In this document: positions 32,918 to 41,157 of the stretch, piece by piece
Numbering within the stretch: position 1 is the first letter of the stretch
How the letters are laid out: every line of letters begins with the position of its first letter
DNA from: Mycobacterium sp. 852002-40037_SCH5390672
Lineage (GTDB): Bacteria > Actinomycetota > Actinomycetes > Mycobacteriales > Mycobacteriaceae
DNA length: 64,000 bases
Assembly: GCF_001665875.1 (NCBI RefSeq)
Contig: NZ_LZTA01000108.1
Location: forward strand, 62,001 to 126,000
Direction: 5' to 3'
Translations under genes and position numbers: made by a program
Notes under the pieces: model-generated
What the model saw: only the letters and a program-made list of their open reading frames with translations
The model's database searches: none
What the model was told of the DNA's origin: nothing

Positions 32918-33850
32918 TCATCCGAACGGCGCCGCGGGGGACGCACCTGTCTGCGCGGCCGGCTTGGCCGCACAGACACCGTTGCCCGTCCGCGCGTCCA
33001 ACATCAGGCACAAGCCCTTCGCCTCACGAATGTTTCTCGAGGCCGACCAACCTGGATGCACTGGTTTCCCGTTCCAGCTGACCAGCGTCCAGCCATCGTG
33101 GGGGCTGCCCTGGACCACGACGATGCCGGTGTTGGGCAGCGGGTCGAAAAGCAGAAGCAACGGGTCGGGGTTTTTGACGCTCATCATCGTCCCGACGCCG
33201 ATGGCGAATTCGCTGGAGAACGCCACCTCGGTGATCCTGCCGTTCGCGGCGCGGACCGGGTTGGCAAGGGCAGTGGCATACATCGTCTGGAATGTGTCAT
33301 TGAAGCGGCCGACATTGGCCGCGGCATTGCCGTACACGGTTTGCAGGGCGCCGTTGAAACGCCTGCGGAACTCGAACCCGTTGGGATCTGTGGAGCCGGG
33401 AGCCAGCATCGGCACGATCCGTAGCCCGAGCATCCACGCGACCGGGGCCAGAAGGTATGCGAGCCCGCCAAGGCTGACCTGCGGCTGGCCATTGAAAGCG
33501 CCTGCGTCGATTTCGTTGAGCCCCGGCAGTATCTGCGCACTCGTCCCCAATGCGGAAGCCAACGGCGCCGCGGTCTGCTGCGTCCTGACCAACTGTGACG
33601 CGAAGATCGCGGCGACCGGGCCGTTCGACGCGAGCACGTTGGCGACGCTCTGCGCCTGTTGCTGGCCCAGCGCGGTGAGTGACGCTCCCGGCGCCGCCGT
33701 GTCGATCAGGTTCGCCGCATTGGCTTCCGATTGCCCATGCCGCACCAAGTCGATCACGATCGATTCGTCGGCCGAGGCCCTCGCCGGTCCGGTGCACAGC
33801 AGGAGAGCCGAAAGCAACAGGGCGCCAACGCCGCGAAGTTGCCGCGTCAA
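32918..33850 (-). CDS. Exported histidine phosphatase-family protein
   Basis: This encodes 310 residues if it starts at the TTG at 33850, which gives a clean signal peptide (GVGALLLSALLLCTGPARASA, cleaved before Asp-Glu). A GTG at 33955 in the same frame would add a poor 35-residue leader, and the start remains uncertain. The phosphatase motif IDLVRHGQSEAN (RHG with the phosphohistidine) follows directly, then FASQLVRTQQTA and GLNEIDAGAFNG, typical of the phosphoglycerate-mutase-like clan. The product would act outside the membrane. The substrate is unknown. It is the last gene before purA on the minus strand. Confidence 0.8.
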   Translation of the reverse strand: MTRQLRGVGALLLSALLLCTGPARASADESIVIDLVRHGQSEANAANLIDTAAPGASLTALGQQQAQSVANVLASNGPVAAIFASQLVRTQQTAAPLASALGTSAQILPGLNEIDAGAFNGQPQVSLGGLAYLLAPVAWMLGLRIVPMLAPGSTDPNGFEFRRRFNGALQTVYGNAAANVGRFNDTFQTMYATALANPVRAANGRITEVAFSSEFAIGVGTMMSVKNPDPLLLLFDPLPNTGIVVVQGSPHDGWTLVSWNGKPVHPGWSASRNIREAKGLCLMLDARTGNGVCAAKPAAQTGASPAAPFG

Positions 33851-34168
33851 CGATGGACGCGCGCGGAGCCGGCACCAGACAGAGGTGACGCGGTTCGCGC
33901 GGCCGAGAAGATGACGGTGAGTCGGCGAATGGCAGTTCTCCGTTCTCTTAACCACTCGTTGGCGGGATTCCGCGCAACATCGGCCCTGTGGCAGGAGTAA
34001 AGTATCCCGGTGTTTCCAGGCAGCGGCGCAACAACTTTCGCAGTCCGACACCATGTTGTGACTGTGTCGTTATGGCGAGAACTTTCGAGGCCGAAGCCAT
34101 CGTCGACCTTCGATCGGACCAGAGTCGTTGAAAGCAAACGGCATTGGACCTTATTGATTGGATAGCTT
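33851..34168. other. Divergent intergenic region
   Basis: This 318-bp region lies between the exported phosphatase gene and the divergent gene at 34169. Part of it may be leader or coding if the phosphatase uses its GTG at 33955. I found no repeat, palindrome or RNA gene in it. Confidence 0.4.
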
Positions 34169-34822
34169 GTGACACAGGAAGATCGAGCAGTGGCGGTCCT
34201 ACTGTTCGGGAATTCGCCCAACTACGGGCCGTTGCAAGGCATGCGCGCCCACCGCATCGCCGGTGAAACCGATATCGACGCCGCCATCGGGCCGTACCGG
34301 CGGCTGGCCGTGGTGGGCGCCGATGCCGAGCTGGCCGCGGTCCTGACGCGGCTGCTGCGTGCCGAGCGGCTCGACATCGAGGTGGCCTACGTGCCGCGCC
34401 GCCGCAGCCGGGCGACCCGGATCTACCGCCTGCCGACCGGAAGCCGCGCGGCGCGGCGGGCCAGGCGCGGTTCGGCGCGGCGCGTGACGCTGATTCGCGA
34501 CGAGACCGGGTCGGTGATCGTCGGGCGGGCCGCCTGGGTGCCGCCGGATGACGCGCCGTCCATTCACGGCGAGGCGGTGATCGACGACACCACGCTGTTC
34601 GACGGCGAGGTCGCCGGCGTGTGGATCGAGCCGATGCTGGCCGCGCCGGGCCTGCGGGCGGCGGTGAAAACCGGCGGTCTGTGGCCCCGCTGGATCACCG
34701 GCCGCGCCGCCCAGCTGGGCAGTACGGGAGTCGCCGTGTTGCGCGACGGTGTTCGGGCGCCGCGCGCGGCGCGCCGTTCGGCGTTCTACCGCAACATCGA
34801 GGGCTGGCTGCTGGTCCGCTAG
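34169..34822 (+). CDS. Conserved protein of unknown function (Rv0358-like)
   Basis: This encodes 217 residues from a GTG. The sequence has an alpha/beta start (AVAVLLFGNSPNYGPLQG and RRLAVVGADAELAAVLTRLLRAERLDIEVAYVPRR) that resembles the nucleotide-binding fold of lipid-kinase-like proteins but lacks their GGDGT motif. The centre is very arginine-rich (RAARRARRGSARR). There is no signal peptide or membrane helix. It precedes the M50 protease gene by 9 bp and corresponds in position to Rv0358 of Mtb. The function is not known; partnership with the protease is an inference from spacing. Confidence 0.75.
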   Translation: MTQEDRAVAVLLFGNSPNYGPLQGMRAHRIAGETDIDAAIGPYRRLAVVGADAELAAVLTRLLRAERLDIEVAYVPRRRSRATRIYRLPTGSRAARRARRGSARRVTLIRDETGSVIVGRAAWVPPDDAPSIHGEAVIDDTTLFDGEVAGVWIEPMLAAPGLRAAVKTGGLWPRWITGRAAQLGSTGVAVLRDGVRAPRAARRSAFYRNIEGWLLVR

Positions 34823-34831
34823 TTTCGACCG

Positions 34832-35614
34832 GTGAGCTTCCGTGCTTCTCAGCATGAATCGGTACGGCCCAGCCCGATCTTCCTGGGCCTGATCGGGCTG
34901 ACGGGCGTCGGCGCCGCGCTGGCCTGGTCGGCCGGGGTCAGCACCCGGCCGCTCGCTTATGCCGGGGTGTTCATCTTCGTGATCGCCGGCTGGCTGGTGT
35001 CGTTGTGCCTGCACGAATTCGGGCACGCGGTGACCGCCTGGCGGTTCGGCGATCACGATGACGCCGTGCGCGGCTACCTGACGCTGGATCCGCGCCGCTA
35101 CGCCCATCCGGCGCTGTCGCTGCTGCTGCCGATGGTGGTCATCCTGCTGGGCGGGATCGGCCTGCCCGGCGCGGCGGTCTACGTACGGACCTGGTTCATG
35201 ACGCCCGCCCGGCGGACCATGGTCAGCCTAGCGGGTCCGGCGGCCAACCTCGTGCTGGCGGTGCTGCTGCTGGCGGCGACGCGGTTGTTTTTCGATCCGA
35301 TGCATGTGGTGCTGTGGGCCGGGGTGGCGTTCCTGGCGTTCCTTCAGCTCACCGCCGTGTTGCTGAACCTGCTGCCCATCCCGGGCCTGGACGGATACGA
35401 CGCCCTGGAACCGCATCTGAGTCGCGAGACCCAGCGCGCGCTGGCGCCGGCCAAGCAGTGGGGCTTCGTCATCCTGCTGTTCTTGCTGCTGGCACCGGTG
35501 CTCAACCAATGGTTCTTCGGGGTCGTGTTGTCTTTGTTCGACGTGTCCGGTGTGCCGGACGTGCTGGTGGGCTGGGGCAACGCCCTGACGCGCTTCTGGA
35601 GCCGCTGGTTCTGA
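34832..35614 (+). CDS. Membrane metalloprotease, M50 family (Rv0359-like)
   Basis: This encodes 260 residues with about six hydrophobic helices. The zinc motif HEFGH is in SLCLHEFGHAVTAWRFG at about residue 64, and the third ligand region NLLPIPGLDGYDAL is the NPDG-type motif of M50 enzymes. Helices around MVVILLGGIG, NLVLAVLLLAAT and ILLFLLLAPVL complete the core. There is no PDZ domain, so it belongs to the compact SpoIVFB/Rip3-like type rather than RseP. The GTG start at 34832 follows the previous gene by 9 bp. Substrates are not known. Confidence 0.9.
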   Translation: MSFRASQHESVRPSPIFLGLIGLTGVGAALAWSAGVSTRPLAYAGVFIFVIAGWLVSLCLHEFGHAVTAWRFGDHDDAVRGYLTLDPRRYAHPALSLLLPMVVILLGGIGLPGAAVYVRTWFMTPARRTMVSLAGPAANLVLAVLLLAATRLFFDPMHVVLWAGVAFLAFLQLTAVLLNLLPIPGLDGYDALEPHLSRETQRALAPAKQWGFVILLFLLLAPVLNQWFFGVVLSLFDVSGVPDVLVGWGNALTRFWSRWF

Positions 35615-35622
35615 CCCTTGCC

Positions 35623-35646
35623 ATATATGCGCCATTGCGCATATAT
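35623..35646. promoter_or_regulatory. Perfect palindromic operator upstream of the cation efflux gene
   Basis: The arms atatatgcgc (35623-35632) and gcgcatatat (35637-35646) are perfect complements around catt. It ends 7 bp before the ATG of the cation diffusion facilitator gene, so a bound repressor would cover the promoter or the start. The size and A/T-flanked form match operators of ArsR/SmtB metal sensors such as NmtR and KmtR, but no such regulator is encoded nearby, so control would be in trans. Confidence 0.75.
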
Positions 35647-35653
35647 TTCGCGG

Positions 35654-36550
35654 ATGGGCGCAGGCCACAACCACACACCCGCCGAGACGGACGACGCTCG
35701 GCTGATCCCCCGCATGATCATGGCCGCGGCGATTCTCGCGGCATTCTTCGTGGTGGAGCTGGTCACCTCGTTGCTGATCAACTCCATCGCACTGCTGGCC
35801 GATGCCGGCCACATGCTGACCGACGTCGTCGCCGTCTTCATGGGGCTCGCCGCCGTCACACTCGCCCGCCGCGGCAGTTCGTCGCCCGCCCGCACGTACG
35901 GCTGGCATCGCGCCGAGGTGTTCACCGCCGTCGCCAACGCGGGGCTGCTGATCGGCGTCGCGCTGTTCATCCTCTCCGAGGCCATCCGGCGGCTCAGCGA
36001 AGCTCCCGCCGTCCCCGGCGTGCCGATGATCGTGGTCGCGCTGGCCGGGCTGACCGCCAACTTCGTCGTCGCGCTGCTGTTGCGTTCCCACTCGTCGGGC
36101 AGCCTGGCGGTCAAGGGCGCCTACATGGAGGTCGTCGCCGACACGGTGGGCAGCCTGGGCGTGCTGATCGCCGGTGTGGTGACCGTGACGACGCACTGGC
36201 CCTACGCCGACGTGGTGGTGGCCGTGCTGGTCGCGCTTTGGGTGCTGCCCCGGGCCGTCTCGCTGGCCCGCGCGGCGCTGCGGATTCTGTCCGAATCGTC
36301 GCCCACCCATATCGACGTGGCGGAACTGCGGTCCGCGCTCGGTGCCGTCGACGGGGTGATTGACGTGCACGACCTGCACGTGTGGACGCTGTCACCCGGC
36401 AAGGACATGTGCACCGCACACTTGATCAGCGGCGGCGACTCCGCCCGGGTTCTTCAGGACGCGCGCGCGGTGTTGTCGGCCCGCGGGCTCGAGCACGCAA
36501 CCGTTCAGATCGACTGCCCGGACGACAGCGATTGTTCGGACAGCTTCTAA
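35654..36550 (+). CDS. Cation diffusion facilitator metal efflux protein
   Basis: This encodes 298 residues. The start is placed at the ATG at 35654 because the upstream ATGs fall in the palindromic operator. A short His-containing N-terminus (GAGHNH) precedes six helices. The metal sites HxxxD appear as LLADAGHMLTD in helix 2 and EVVADTVGSLG in helix 5. A cytoplasmic domain (DVHDLHVWTLSPGKDMCTAHL) follows, and the tail contains DCPDDSDC. Export of zinc, cobalt, nickel or cadmium is the expected role. The gene separates the homologues of Rv0359 and Rv0360c, which I recall as adjacent in Mtb, so it is an extra gene here. Confidence 0.92.
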   Translation: MGAGHNHTPAETDDARLIPRMIMAAAILAAFFVVELVTSLLINSIALLADAGHMLTDVVAVFMGLAAVTLARRGSSSPARTYGWHRAEVFTAVANAGLLIGVALFILSEAIRRLSEAPAVPGVPMIVVALAGLTANFVVALLLRSHSSGSLAVKGAYMEVVADTVGSLGVLIAGVVTVTTHWPYADVVVAVLVALWVLPRAVSLARAALRILSESSPTHIDVAELRSALGAVDGVIDVHDLHVWTLSPGKDMCTAHLISGGDSARVLQDARAVLSARGLEHATVQIDCPDDSDCSDSF

Positions 36551-36554
36551 GGCG

Positions 36555-36968
36555 TCAAAGCCCCAGCGCTTTGCGCGCTTCGGGGTCGCAATCGTCGAGC
36601 AGGTCCAGGCAACGTGAGTACTCGTCGGTTTCGCCGATCGTGTCGGCGGCGTGCGCCAGGGCCGCCACACACCGCAGGAACCCGCGGTTGGGTTCGTGCG
36701 AGTACGGCACCGGGCCGAAGCCCTTCCAGCCGTTTCTGCGCAACTGATCCAGGCCGCGGTGGTAGCCGGTGCGGGCGTAGGCGTAGGCGGTGATGGCCTG
36801 ATCGTCGGCCAACGCCTGCTCGGCCAGCGCCGCCCAGGCCACCGACGCCGTCGGATGCGCGGCGGCGACGATGCCCGGCTTCTCGCCGGCAAGCAGTTCC
36901 GCCTCGGCATCCGTGTCTTCGGGCAGCAGGATCGGGTCGGGCCCGAGAAGATCTCCCATCGGCGTCAT
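36555..36968 (-). CDS. DUF3151 family protein (Rv0360c-like)
   Basis: This encodes 137 residues from the ATG at 36968, which gives the usual start MTPMGDLLGPDPILLP. The conserved blocks AYAYARTGYHRGLDQLRRNGW and GPVPYSHEPNRGFLRCVAAL are characteristic. It is helical and cytosolic with no catalytic motif. The function is unknown. It is convergent with the CDF gene (4-bp gap) and divergent from the next membrane protein gene. Confidence 0.88.
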   Translation of the reverse strand: MTPMGDLLGPDPILLPEDTDAEAELLAGEKPGIVAAAHPTASVAWAALAEQALADDQAITAYAYARTGYHRGLDQLRRNGWKGFGPVPYSHEPNRGFLRCVAALAHAADTIGETDEYSRCLDLLDDCDPEARKALGL

Positions 36969-37088
36969 GACTCTATTCTGCAGCTCGCTCGTTTTGCCCG
37001 CGTGACGCACCTCGGCCAACGCCGTAACCCGGGCACTCGGTCGCTAAGCTCTGCAACTACCCCACGAAGCGGGAGGACAGTAGTACTC

Positions 37089-37961
37089 ATGCCCAACCCA
37101 TCCGAACCCGACCGCGGCGGCACGCCGAAACGGCCCGGGTTCGACCCACGCGATTCGCGCACCGAACCGAGCGACGAGTGGGGGGCCGAGTCCGGCTTCG
37201 AAACCGGAGAAGACGCCACCGAGAGCGTCCCCATGGTCCCCAACGACTCCGAGACCGAGACCGTGGTGATCAACAGGCCCGACCCGCAGAGCAGGCCCGA
37301 AGAAATACCGGACGGGCCGCAGCGCGAACGTCGCTTCACCGCGCCGGGCTTCGACGCCAAAGAAACCGCGATCATCGCCACCACGCCGGAACCCGCCACC
37401 GAGGTCTTCACCACGGCGCCCGGACAGGACAGCACCGCGCAGTTCGGCGTCCCGGCCAAACCCGCTGTCCCGCAATCGATCCCACCTCGACTCGGCGGGA
37501 AGCTGCGGACCTCCCGGCAAATCAACTGGGGCTGGGTACTGGCGCTGGTCGTGATCGTGCTGGCGCTCGCGGCGATCGCGATCCTGGGCACGGTGCTGCT
37601 CACCCGGGGCAAACACGCAAGCGTTTCGCAGGAGGACCAGGTTCGGCACACCATCGAGAACTTCGACGTCGCGATCCAGCGGGGTGATCTGACCACGCTG
37701 CGCACCATCACCTGCGGCACCACCCGCGACGGCTACGCCGATTACGACGAGCACGCGTGGGGCGAGACCTACCGGCGGGTGTCGGCGGCCAAGCAGTACC
37801 CGGTGATCGCCAGCATCGATCAGGTGGTGGTCAACGGCCAGCACGCCGAGGCGAACGTCACCACGTTCATGGCCTACGACCCGCAGCTGCGTTCGACGCG
37901 CAGCCTGGATCTGCAGTATCGCGACGACCAGTGGAAGGTCTGCCAGTCCGCCAGCGGCTAG
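37089..37961 (+). CDS. Single-pass membrane protein with long disordered cytoplasmic tail (Rv0361-like)
   Basis: This encodes 290 residues, with GGGAGGA before the ATG. Residues 1-135 are polar, acidic and Pro/Thr-rich, probably disordered. One membrane helix (VLALVVIVLALAAIAILGTVLL) spans about 150-172. The outer domain of about 115 residues (EDQVRHTIENFDVAIQRGDL...ITCGTT) looks like the SnoaL/DUF4878-type fold common at the outer face of mycobacterial membrane proteins, with two cysteines that may pair. It corresponds to Rv0361 of Mtb. The function is unknown. Confidence 0.85.
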   Translation: MPNPSEPDRGGTPKRPGFDPRDSRTEPSDEWGAESGFETGEDATESVPMVPNDSETETVVINRPDPQSRPEEIPDGPQRERRFTAPGFDAKETAIIATTPEPATEVFTTAPGQDSTAQFGVPAKPAVPQSIPPRLGGKLRTSRQINWGWVLALVVIVLALAAIAILGTVLLTRGKHASVSQEDQVRHTIENFDVAIQRGDLTTLRTITCGTTRDGYADYDEHAWGETYRRVSAAKQYPVIASIDQVVVNGQHAEANVTTFMAYDPQLRSTRSLDLQYRDDQWKVCQSASG

Positions 37962-37970
37962 CCTGTGCCC

Positions 37971-39005
37971 TCACGCGCCGAGTGACTTTCCGGCGCAATG
38001 CAGGTCGGTGCAGGCCTGGACCACCCGCTCGGCCATCGACGCCTCGGCCTTCTTGAGGTAGCTGCGGGGGTCGTAGACCTTCTTGATGCCGACCTCGCCG
38101 TCGACCTTGAGCACGCCGTCGTAGTTGGCGAACATGTGACCGGCGATCGGCCGGGTGAACGCGTACTGCGCGTCGGTGTCGACATTCATCTTCACCACGC
38201 CGTAGCCCAGCGCCTCCTCGATCTCCGACTTCAGCGAACCCGAGCCGCCGTGGAACACGAAGTCGAACGGCTTGGATCCGTCGGGCAGCCCGAGCTTGGC
38301 CGACGCCACCTTCTGGCCCTGGTCCAGGATGTCCGGACGCAGCTTGACGTTGCCCGGCTTGTAGACGCCGTGCACGTTGCCGAAGGTGGCGGCCAACAGG
38401 TACTTGCCGTGCTCACCGTGGCCCAGCGCGTCGATGGTCTTCTCGAAGTCCTCCGGGGTGGTGTACAGCTTGTCGTTGATCTCGGCCTCCACACCGTCCT
38501 CTTCACCGCCGACCACGCCGATCTCGATCTCCAAGATGATCTTGGCGGCGGCCGCGGCCTTCAGCAGCTCCTTGGCGATGACGAGGTTCTCGTCGATCGG
38601 GACGGCCGAGCCGTCCCACATGTGCGACCCGAACAGCGGATCCTCCCCCGCCGCCACGCGCTTGGCCGAGATCGCCAGCAGCGGGCGAACATAGGTGTCC
38701 AGCTTGTCCTTGGGGCAATGGTCGGTGTGCAGCGCGACGTTGACCGGGTATCTGTCCGCGACACAACGGGTGAACTCGGCCAGCGCCACCGCGCCGGCCA
38801 CCATGTCCTTGACGCCCAGCCCCGACGCGAATTCCGCACCCCCGGTGGAGAACTGGATGATCCCGTCGCTGCCCGCGTCGGCGAAGCCCTTGATGGCCGC
38901 GTTCACCGTCTCCGACGAGGTGCAGTTGATCGCCGGGAAGGCGTACGCGTGTTCCTTGGCGCGTCGCAGCATCTCCGCGTAGACCTCGGGCGTGGCGATG
39001 GGCAT
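37971..39005 (-). CDS. fba: Class II fructose-bisphosphate aldolase
   Basis: This zinc-dependent glycolytic and gluconeogenic enzyme cleaves fructose 1,6-bisphosphate. It has 344 residues, matching mycobacterial Fba. Zinc-site and phosphate motifs include VALHTDHCPKDKLD (catalytic Asp and His ligands), EIEIGVVGGEEDGVE, ATFGNVHGVYKPGNVKL and FVFHGGSGSLKSEIEE. The start is ATG at 39005. The stop is 9 bp from the convergent membrane-protein gene. No defect is visible. Confidence 0.97.
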   Translation of the reverse strand: MPIATPEVYAEMLRRAKEHAYAFPAINCTSSETVNAAIKGFADAGSDGIIQFSTGGAEFASGLGVKDMVAGAVALAEFTRCVADRYPVNVALHTDHCPKDKLDTYVRPLLAISAKRVAAGEDPLFGSHMWDGSAVPIDENLVIAKELLKAAAAAKIILEIEIGVVGGEEDGVEAEINDKLYTTPEDFEKTIDALGHGEHGKYLLAATFGNVHGVYKPGNVKLRPDILDQGQKVASAKLGLPDGSKPFDFVFHGGSGSLKSEIEEALGYGVVKMNVDTDAQYAFTRPIAGHMFANYDGVLKVDGEVGIKKVYDPRSYLKKAEASMAERVVQACTDLHCAGKSLGA

Positions 39006-39090
39006 GAGAACTCCTCTGCAGAGGTCGGATGCCCTCAGTATCGTCCAGGACGGTCAGGAGCTCACCCGGAAGCCGGTATGTTGAGGGATC

Positions 39091-39783
39091 ATGAGCACCG
39101 CCGTGACGGCCCTGCCCGACATCTTCGACCCGATGTATTGGTTGGGCGCCAACGGCGTCTTCGGGTCCGCGGTGCTGCCCGGCATCCTGATCATCGTCTT
39201 CATCGAGACCGGGCTGCTGTTTCCGCTGCTGCCGGGCGAGTCGCTGCTGTTCACCGGCGGATTGCTGGCCGCGCACCCGAACCCGCCGGCCAGCATCTGG
39301 GTGCTGGCCCCCGCCGTCGCCACCGTGGCGATACTGGGCGATCAGACCGGGTATTTCATCGGCCGGCGGATCGGCCCGGCCCTGTTCAAGAAGGAAGATT
39401 CGCGGTTCTTCAAGAAGCACCACGTGACCGAGTCGCACGCGTTCTTCGAGAAGTACGGGCCCTGGGCGATCGTCCTGGCCCGATTCGCGCCGTTCATACG
39501 GACGTTCACCCCGGTGGTGGCCGGGGTGTCCTACATGCGCTATCCCGTGTTTCTGGGGTTCGACATCGTGGGCGGCACCCTCTGGGGCGGCGGTGTGACG
39601 CTGGCCGGATACTTCCTGGGCAACGTGCCGTTCGTGCACCACAACCTGCAGAAAATCCTGCTTTGCATCCTGCTCATCTCCCTGATGCCGGCGTTCATCG
39701 CCGCCTGGCGAAGCTATCGGGGACGACGGAACGCGCAGAGCACCGACGACCGGGAGCCCGAGCGGCTGCCGGCAGCCGAGTAG
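39091..39783 (+). CDS. DedA/SNARE-associated family membrane protein (Rv0364-like)
   Basis: This encodes 230 residues. The DedA motifs are ETGLLFPLLPGESLLF (re-entrant loop with an essential Glu) and LARFAPFIRTFTPVVAG (conserved Arg), together with GGTLWGGGVTLAGYFLG. Four to five hydrophobic segments are present. Members are linked to lipid scrambling and undecaprenyl-phosphate recycling in other bacteria; the substrate here is not known. It is convergent with the CoA-transferase gene. Confidence 0.9.
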   Translation: MSTAVTALPDIFDPMYWLGANGVFGSAVLPGILIIVFIETGLLFPLLPGESLLFTGGLLAAHPNPPASIWVLAPAVATVAILGDQTGYFIGRRIGPALFKKEDSRFFKKHHVTESHAFFEKYGPWAIVLARFAPFIRTFTPVVAGVSYMRYPVFLGFDIVGGTLWGGGVTLAGYFLGNVPFVHHNLQKILLCILLISLMPAFIAAWRSYRGRRNAQSTDDREPERLPAAE

Positions 39784-39804
39784 CCGGCCGCTTCCGGCGG
39801 GGGA

Positions 39805-41157
39805 TCAGACCGCGACGTTGAAGTCGCAGCCGGTCTTGGCGCGGACTTCCTCGACCGTCACACCGGGCTGCAATTCGGTGAGCGTCAGTCCCCGTCCCGC
39901 CTCGACGTCGAAGACGCACAGGTTGGTGATGATCATGTCGACCACGTTCTTGCCGGTCAGCGGCAGCGTGCATTGGCTGAGAATCTTCGGGCTGCCGTCT
40001 TTCGCGGTGTGATCCATCAGCACGATCACGCGCTTGACACCCGACACCAGATCCATTGCGCCGCCAGGTCCTTTGACCATCTTGCCCGGCACCATCCAGT
40101 TGGCGAGGTCCCCGTTCTCCGCGACCTCCAGGGCCCCCAGGATGGAGAGATCGATGTGGCCGCCCCGGATCATCGCGAAGGAATCGGCACTGCTGAAGAA
40201 GCTGGACCCGGGCAGGCTGGTGATGGTCTGCTTGCCGGCGTTGATGAGGTCGGGGTCGACGGTGTCCTCGCTCGGGTAGGCCCCGATGCCGAGCAAGCCG
40301 TTCTCCGATTGCAGCGTGACCTTGATGCCGTCGGGAATGAAGTTGGCCACCAACGTCGGAATGCCGATGCCCAGGTTCACGTAGTAGCCGTCGCGCAATT
40401 CCTGGGCGGCGCGCTGGGCCATCCGCTCGCGAATGGGGCTGTCGTTCTTCAGCGCGGCACCACCGCTGGTGGTGCGGAACTCGATGCGCTTCTCGTAACC
40501 GGTGCCCACGATGATGCGGTCCACGTAGATGCCGGGGGTGTGGATCAGGTCGGGGTCCAGCTCGCCGACCTCGACCAGCTCTTCCACCTCGGCCACGGTG
40601 ATCGTGCCGCAGGTGGCGATCATGGGGTTGAAGTTGCGCGCCGTCTTGCGGTAGACGAGGTTGCCGGCGGTGTCGCCCTTCCATGCCTTGACGATCGCCA
40701 CGTCGGCCCGAATGCCTTCTTCCAGAACGTATTCGGTGCCGTCGAAGACCCTGGTGTCCTTGCCTTCGGCGAGGTTGGTGCCGAACGCGGTGCGGGTGTA
40801 GAAGCCGGGAATGCCCGCCCCGCCGGCGCGTAACTTCTCCGCGAGCGTGCCCTGCGGCGTCAGCACCAGATCCAGCTCACCGCTCAGCACCTGGCGCTCG
40901 AACTCCTTGTTCTCGCCGACATAGGAGGCGATCACCTTCTTCACCTGCCGGCCCTTGAGCAGCAGTCCCATGCCGAAATCGTCTACGCCGGCGTTGTTTC
41001 CGACGATGGTGAGGTCCTTGATGCCGCTGTCGACCAGAGCCTGGATCAGCTTCTCCGGGATGCCGCACAGACCGAAGCCGCCCGCGGCGATGGTGATGCC
41101 GTCCTTCAGCAGGCCGTGCAGGGCCGACTCTGCGTCGGGGTGGACCTTGTTGCTCAC
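39805..41157 (-). CDS. 3-oxoacid CoA-transferase, fused alpha and beta subunits
   Basis: This enzyme transfers CoA between succinyl-CoA and a 3-keto acid in ketone-body or butanoate metabolism. It has 450 residues. Residues 1-235 are the alpha (ScoA-like) subunit with ITIAAGGFGLCGIPEKLI and YTRTAFGTNLAEGK. Residues 240-450 are the beta (ScoB-like) subunit with YVNLGIGIPTLVANF, the catalytic Glu285 in LQSENGLLGIG and MDLVSGVKRVIVLMDH. In many bacteria, including Mtb scoA/scoB, these are two genes; here one chain carries both, as in animal SCOT. The GTG start overlaps the preceding GH76 gene stop (GTGA). It is not at this locus in Mtb. Confidence 0.92.
   Translation of the reverse strand: MSNKVHPDAESALHGLLKDGITIAAGGFGLCGIPEKLIQALVDSGIKDLTIVGNNAGVDDFGMGLLLKGRQVKKVIASYVGENKEFERQVLSGELDLVLTPQGTLAEKLRAGGAGIPGFYTRTAFGTNLAEGKDTRVFDGTEYVLEEGIRADVAIVKAWKGDTAGNLVYRKTARNFNPMIATCGTITVAEVEELVEVGELDPDLIHTPGIYVDRIIVGTGYEKRIEFRTTSGGAALKNDSPIRERMAQRAAQELRDGYYVNLGIGIPTLVANFIPDGIKVTLQSENGLLGIGAYPSEDTVDPDLINAGKQTITSLPGSSFFSSADSFAMIRGGHIDLSILGALEVAENGDLANWMVPGKMVKGPGGAMDLVSGVKRVIVLMDHTAKDGSPKILSQCTLPLTGKNVVDMIITNLCVFDVEAGRGLTLTELQPGVTVEEVRAKTGCDFNVAV

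Noticed and set aside
35618..35653. An ATG at 35618 as start of the cation efflux gene
   Set aside because: The segment is the palindromic operator, and the protein begins properly with a His-containing tail at 35654.
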